This document shows, piece by piece, positions 43,375 through 46,318 of a stretch of 46,318 nt of DNA (its first letter is position 1; every line of letters starts with the position of its first letter). Both the position numbers and the translations under genes were made by a program. The notes below the pieces were generated by a model that was given only the letters and a program-made list of their open reading frames with translations, searched no databases and was not told the DNA's origin. The stretch is from Actinomycetaceae bacterium (GTDB lineage: Bacteria; Actinomycetota; Actinomycetes; Actinomycetales; Actinomycetaceae), in the NCBI GenBank assembly GCA_017934115.1, contig JAGBKC010000022.1:1-46318 (forward strand), read 5' to 3'.

Positions 43375-44262
43375 TTAATCGTTAAATGAAGAGTGTAAAT
43401 AATAGAGTGTGCGTAATACTTCTACATAGATCCAGATAATGGAAAGTGTAAGTCCGTATGCACATGTCCATGCGAAGCGTTCTGGTGCTCCGTTCGCCGA
43501 TGCATTTTTGATGAGTTCGAGGTCGCCAATGAGGAAGTATGCGCCAACAATGATGAGAATGATGCCAAGGATAAGTCCGAGTGGCATGCCAGCAATGGAA
43601 GTGTTGTCGAAGGATGTTTCAATAATGCCGAAGCGAACTAAAAGCATATCGGCAACAGCGTAGATGATAGCGGCGATGGCGATTGTCATGACGATGCGCC
43701 AGCCTTTTGCTGTTGTTCGTACTTTTCCTGATGTATGAAGCATGACAGATACGGCGACAACAACTGCTGTTGCGATGAGGGCTTCGGCAAAAATGCCTGG
43801 GTACATCATGTTCATTGCCATGGTAAGTGCGCCTAGAAGTGCGCCTTCTAGTGCTGCGTAGGTAATGGCGATAGCTGGGTGGACCATTTTTTGGAAAGCG
43901 CCAATAAAGCCAACAATGAGAGTGGCGATGGAAATGAGTACGGATGCTCCAAGTGTGTATTGAAGTGGAATAACGAAGGCGGTAATGAGTCCGGCAATGA
44001 TGGCAACGGCGAGGAGAATTCCTGTTTTTTCCATTGCCATCTTGTATGTCATGACGCGTGGTTGTGGTGTGTATGCTGGTTGTGGGTATGTGTGGTTAGT
44101 GTTATATGTTGGTGTTTTGAGTTGTGTGCTTATGTGGGGAGCATTAGTTGGTGTGTTTGTGGATGTTTGAGGTGTGTAGCCTGGCATGGAAGGGTAGCCG
44201 TTAGGGGTTTGTGCGTTTGTGGAGAAGTAAGGGTTTTTCTCCATAATTGGGTTGTGAGCCAT
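43375..44262 (-). CDS. Bax inhibitor-1/YccA family membrane protein
   Basis: The 295-residue protein has a hydrophilic N-terminal region of about 70 residues rich in Pro, Thr, Asn, Gln and Tyr. Seven membrane helices follow. The pattern VMTYKMAMEKTGILLAVAI, ITYAALEGALLGAL and GAYFLIGDLELIKNASANGAPERFAW fits the Bax1-I group common in actinobacteria. Relatives may act as calcium-leak channels; the role here is unknown. The start is ATG 44262, with AAGGAG six bases upstream; an in-frame start at 44295 would bury that site. It is divergent from the ABC-2 ATPase gene. Confidence 0.88.
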   Translation of the reverse strand: MAHNPIMEKNPYFSTNAQTPNGYPSMPGYTPQTSTNTPTNAPHISTQLKTPTYNTNHTYPQPAYTPQPRVMTYKMAMEKTGILLAVAIIAGLITAFVIPLQYTLGASVLISIATLIVGFIGAFQKMVHPAIAITYAALEGALLGALTMAMNMMYPGIFAEALIATAVVVAVSVMLHTSGKVRTTAKGWRIVMTIAIAAIIYAVADMLLVRFGIIETSFDNTSIAGMPLGLILGIILIIVGAYFLIGDLELIKNASANGAPERFAWTCAYGLTLSIIWIYVEVLRTLYYLHSSFND

Positions 44263-44356
44263 GTGTGTCTCCTTAAAGATTTTATGATGTACCATTTTAC
44301 TTTATATCGCAATGAAAAACTGCTGATAGTTTGCGCTGGTAGGTGAAAAGTGATTG

Positions 44357-44386
44357 TTGAAGTGTGCTCATAGCTAATGGTAGAAT
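44357..44386 (+). promoter_or_regulatory. Promoter of the ABC-2 transporter operon
   Basis: TTGAAG (44357-44362) and TAGAAT (44381-44386) are separated by 18 bases, 41 bases before the ATG at 44428. Both boxes are close to the vegetative consensus. Confidence 0.55.
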
Positions 44387-44427
44387 GTGTGTGTTTGTTT
44401 TGTTTCTATGATAAGGATTCATTGTTT

Positions 44428-45546
44428 ATGATACGTGTGGAATCTTTGACGAAGAAGTATGGCGGTTTTGTTGCTGTTGATAATTTAACCTTCGATGTTC
44501 CTTCAGGTAAAGTCACGGGTTTTTTGGGGCCTAACGGTTCGGGTAAATCAACCACGATGCGTTGTATTTTAGGCCTTGATACTCCTTCTTCTGGTAGTGC
44601 AACTCTCAATGGTGTGCATTATTCTCAGCTTCCTTCGCCAATGACGCAAGTGGGAGCTTTGCTTGATGGAAAAGCTTTTCATAAGGGGCGCAGTGCATAT
44701 CAGCATTTGCGTACGGTTGCTCTTACACATGGTTTGCCTGAAAGGCGAATTTGGGAAGTTCTTGAATTAACTGGGTTAACGTCCGTTGCTCGCAAGAAGA
44801 CAAAAAAGTTTTCTTTAGGTATGTCGCAGCGCCTAGGTATTGCTACTGCTTTATTAGGTGATCCTGAAATTCTTTTGTTTGATGAGCCGGTCAATGGTTT
44901 GGATCCTGAAGGTGTGTTGTGGGTGCGCTCGCTGATGCGTTCTTTGGCTGCTGAAGGGCGTACAGTTTTGGTGTCTTCGCATTTGATGAGTGAAATGGAA
45001 AATACTGCTGATAATGTGGTGATTATTGGTCGCGGTAAGCTCATCGACCAGGGGCCAATGGAGAAATTCACTCATGATTCGCGCAATACTGCTGTTGTGG
45101 TTGCTGGCCCTCAGGTGAATGATATCGAAAACGTTCTTAAAGGGGCGGGTAAACAATATCATCTTCTTCCTGCTGATGAACTTCATCCTTTTGGTTCTGT
45201 GAAGATCATTGGCACTACATGTGCCGAAATAGGTGCTCTTTTACATAAGAATAATGTTGAGATACATGAACTTATCTCGCAGAATAAGAGTCTAGAAGAA
45301 ATCTTTATGGAGCTCACTGCTTCTTCTGTTCAATATGTTAGCGGCGCACAAATGTATCCGCCAGCTAGTTTTCATGCAGGGCAGCCTGTTGCGGTTCCTC
45401 AATCACCCGTGCTTGCACCTACAGTTCCTGCTCAAGAAGTAACGTCACATAGTGCAGGAGCTGCGGTGAATGGTCATATGTCATCTGCTGCTACAGAGGA
45501 AAACTTTATATCCGATGTCCACAATGCTGGTGAAGAAGGAAAGTAG
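44428..45546 (+). CDS. ABC-2 type transporter ATP-binding protein with C-terminal extension
   Basis: The 372-residue ATPase has Walker A GPNGSGKST (34-42) and Q-loop QVGALLDGKAFHKGRSAY. The signature FSLGMSQRLGIATALLG, Walker B ILLFDEPVNGLDPEG and switch SSHLMSEME follow. The CcmA/DrrA-type sequence suggests an exporter for a drug, lipid or peptide; the substrate is unknown. After the family core (to about residue 300) comes a tail of about 70 residues rich in Pro, Ala, Val and Gln. The start is ATG 44428 (AAGGA upstream) rather than 44377, which lies before the promoter. The permease gene starts 7 bases after the stop. Confidence 0.9.
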   Translation: MIRVESLTKKYGGFVAVDNLTFDVPSGKVTGFLGPNGSGKSTTMRCILGLDTPSSGSATLNGVHYSQLPSPMTQVGALLDGKAFHKGRSAYQHLRTVALTHGLPERRIWEVLELTGLTSVARKKTKKFSLGMSQRLGIATALLGDPEILLFDEPVNGLDPEGVLWVRSLMRSLAAEGRTVLVSSHLMSEMENTADNVVIIGRGKLIDQGPMEKFTHDSRNTAVVVAGPQVNDIENVLKGAGKQYHLLPADELHPFGSVKIIGTTCAEIGALLHKNNVEIHELISQNKSLEEIFMELTASSVQYVSGAQMYPPASFHAGQPVAVPQSPVLAPTVPAQEVTSHSAGAAVNGHMSSAATEENFISDVHNAGEEGK

Positions 45547-45553
45547 GGGAGAA

Positions 45554-46318
45554 ATGAATAATATTATTGAAACGACACCTGCACAGACAGCTTCTATACA
45601 AAGCACAGCAGTACCTCGTCAGTCCATGTTTTCCTCGCCTCAGTACAAATCTTCTCTATGGCGCATGTTTCTCTCTGAGCTGTATAAGTTGAGTGTGGCC
45701 TGGGGGTACTGGGTTACCGTTGTGCTTGCCGTTTTTGTCCATGTGTCTTTTGCGCTTATAAGTAACGCGTATGACCCTGTATATTTTTCGTCTGAATATG
45801 TCACCGACTTTGCCTCTTTGACGATTTTCTTTATCACTATTTTAGCGGCGTTATCGGTCTCATCTGAATATACGCATAATACTATGCGAACAACCAGCCT
45901 TTCATCTGCTCATCGTCTCACGGCTTTTCATGCAAAGATGATGGCAAATATTGTTTATCACGCTCTCTTTTCTGGTCTCATTATCGTTCTTACTCTGCTT
46001 ATTCATATGACTTTTGCTCTTGATGTTGATTTTGATGGATATAAGCGTCCTTTGTTTGTGTATTGGGTGCTTTTGACTCTTTCATCTGTGATGGCTGCTG
46101 GCCTGGCGTATGTTGTGCGTTCCACTGCCGGAGCTGTAACGATCATTATCGGTGTTTTTCTTGTAGCTAATATTTTGACGATCATTGACAATGAAACATG
46201 GAGAAACTTTTTGATTAATGGTCTTCCATCCCAAGCTCTCAGTAATGCTGTTATGGATGATGCTTATGCGGAAGCGAATAAGATGTGGGCAGAAACTCAA
46301 GGTTTGACAATGTGGAAC
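45554..46318 (+). CDS. ABC-2 type transporter permease (partial, runs off the window end)
   Basis: An open frame of 255 codons begins at ATG 45554 behind GGGGAGA and is still open at the last base. The product starts with a polar stretch of about 35 residues (Thr, Ser, Gln, Pro). An amphipathic segment LWRMFLSELYKLSV follows, then membrane helices at about 48-68, 87-103, 135-155, 167-185 and 190-207. SSEYTHNTMRTTSLSSAHR is the typical cytoplasmic loop of ABC-2 permeases, where the signature E-Y-x-x-x-T-x-R is visible. It forms the membrane part of the exporter whose ATPase is encoded just upstream. Confidence 0.88.
   Translation, partial: MNNIIETTPAQTASIQSTAVPRQSMFSSPQYKSSLWRMFLSELYKLSVAWGYWVTVVLAVFVHVSFALISNAYDPVYFSSEYVTDFASLTIFFITILAALSVSSEYTHNTMRTTSLSSAHRLTAFHAKMMANIVYHALFSGLIIVLTLLIHMTFALDVDFDGYKRPLFVYWVLLTLSSVMAAGLAYVVRSTAGAVTIIIGVFLVANILTIIDNETWRNFLINGLPSQALSNAVMDDAYAEANKMWAETQGLTMWN

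Noticed and set aside
1-46318. CRISPR array, insertion sequence or prophage
   Set aside because: No regularly spaced repeats, transposase, integrase or phage structural genes were seen on either strand.

Overview
The window reads as chromosomal DNA of a low-GC actinobacterium. The evidence is gene content and order: the block nudC, uvrD2, ThiF-like gene, DUF2342 gene, PDZ-Lon gene, PPA1309-type gene and UPF0182 gene; the block glnR, FABP/nitrobindin gene and ygfZ; an IclR regulator divergent from leuCD; and a PimB'-type mannosyltransferase. Base composition is AT-rich overall, with two visibly GC-richer patches (1-208 and the IclR gene). I cannot name the species; an Actinomycetaceae-like or Bifidobacteriaceae-like lineage is inference only. 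I see no phage, insertion sequence or CRISPR array.

Layout. 1-208: 3' end of a wall-anchored surface protein with an unusual sorting signal, closed by a strong terminator. 481-2589: small membrane protein, then a DUF47/PiT phosphate uptake pair. 3039-4922: secreted CAP-domain protein with cell-wall-binding repeats. 5144-6154: tRNA-Ser(TGA), a small lipoprotein and a small membrane protein. 6257-11439 (minus): IclR regulator, PimB-like mannosyltransferase and a four-gene polar amino acid (glutamate-type) ABC importer. 11440-14734 (plus): divergent control region, leuC, leuD, then a VbhA-like/Fic toxin-antitoxin pair. 14837-18637: murA, ddl (peptidoglycan precursors) and an M16 peptidase. 18742-24258 (minus): DnaQ-like exonuclease, polysaccharide deacetylase, GNAT acetyltransferase, nadE, trpS. 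24441-34864: the nudC to UPF0182 block. 35001-39719: RsmC-like methyltransferase (minus), hflX, dinG, nrdR. 39739-39849: a compact GC-rich candidate structured RNA. 39916-43026: glnR (minus), nitrobindin-like gene, ygfZ, membrane protein. 43147-46318: tRNA-Ser(GGA), Bax inhibitor-1 family protein, and an ABC-2 type ATPase/permease pair cut by the window end.

How the genes fit together. Several serve the envelope: murA and ddl make peptidoglycan precursors, the pimB-like gene makes mannosylated phosphatidylinositol, and the CAP protein, deacetylase and sorted surface protein act outside the membrane. Nitrogen and amino acid supply is represented by glnR, the glutamate-type importer, leuCD and its IclR regulator. 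Genome maintenance is represented by uvrD2, dinG, the exonuclease and nrdR.

The observations most worth following are: the candidate RNA after nrdR; the control region before leuCD, with two same-geometry dyads and a small frame holding two Leu-Leu doublets; the Fic/VbhA pair whose antitoxin lacks the usual serine; and conserved proteins that have apparently lost key residues (UvrD2 cysteines, the DUF2342 HExxH, the nitrobindin histidine). All functional calls come from motif recognition by eye; no database search was run.
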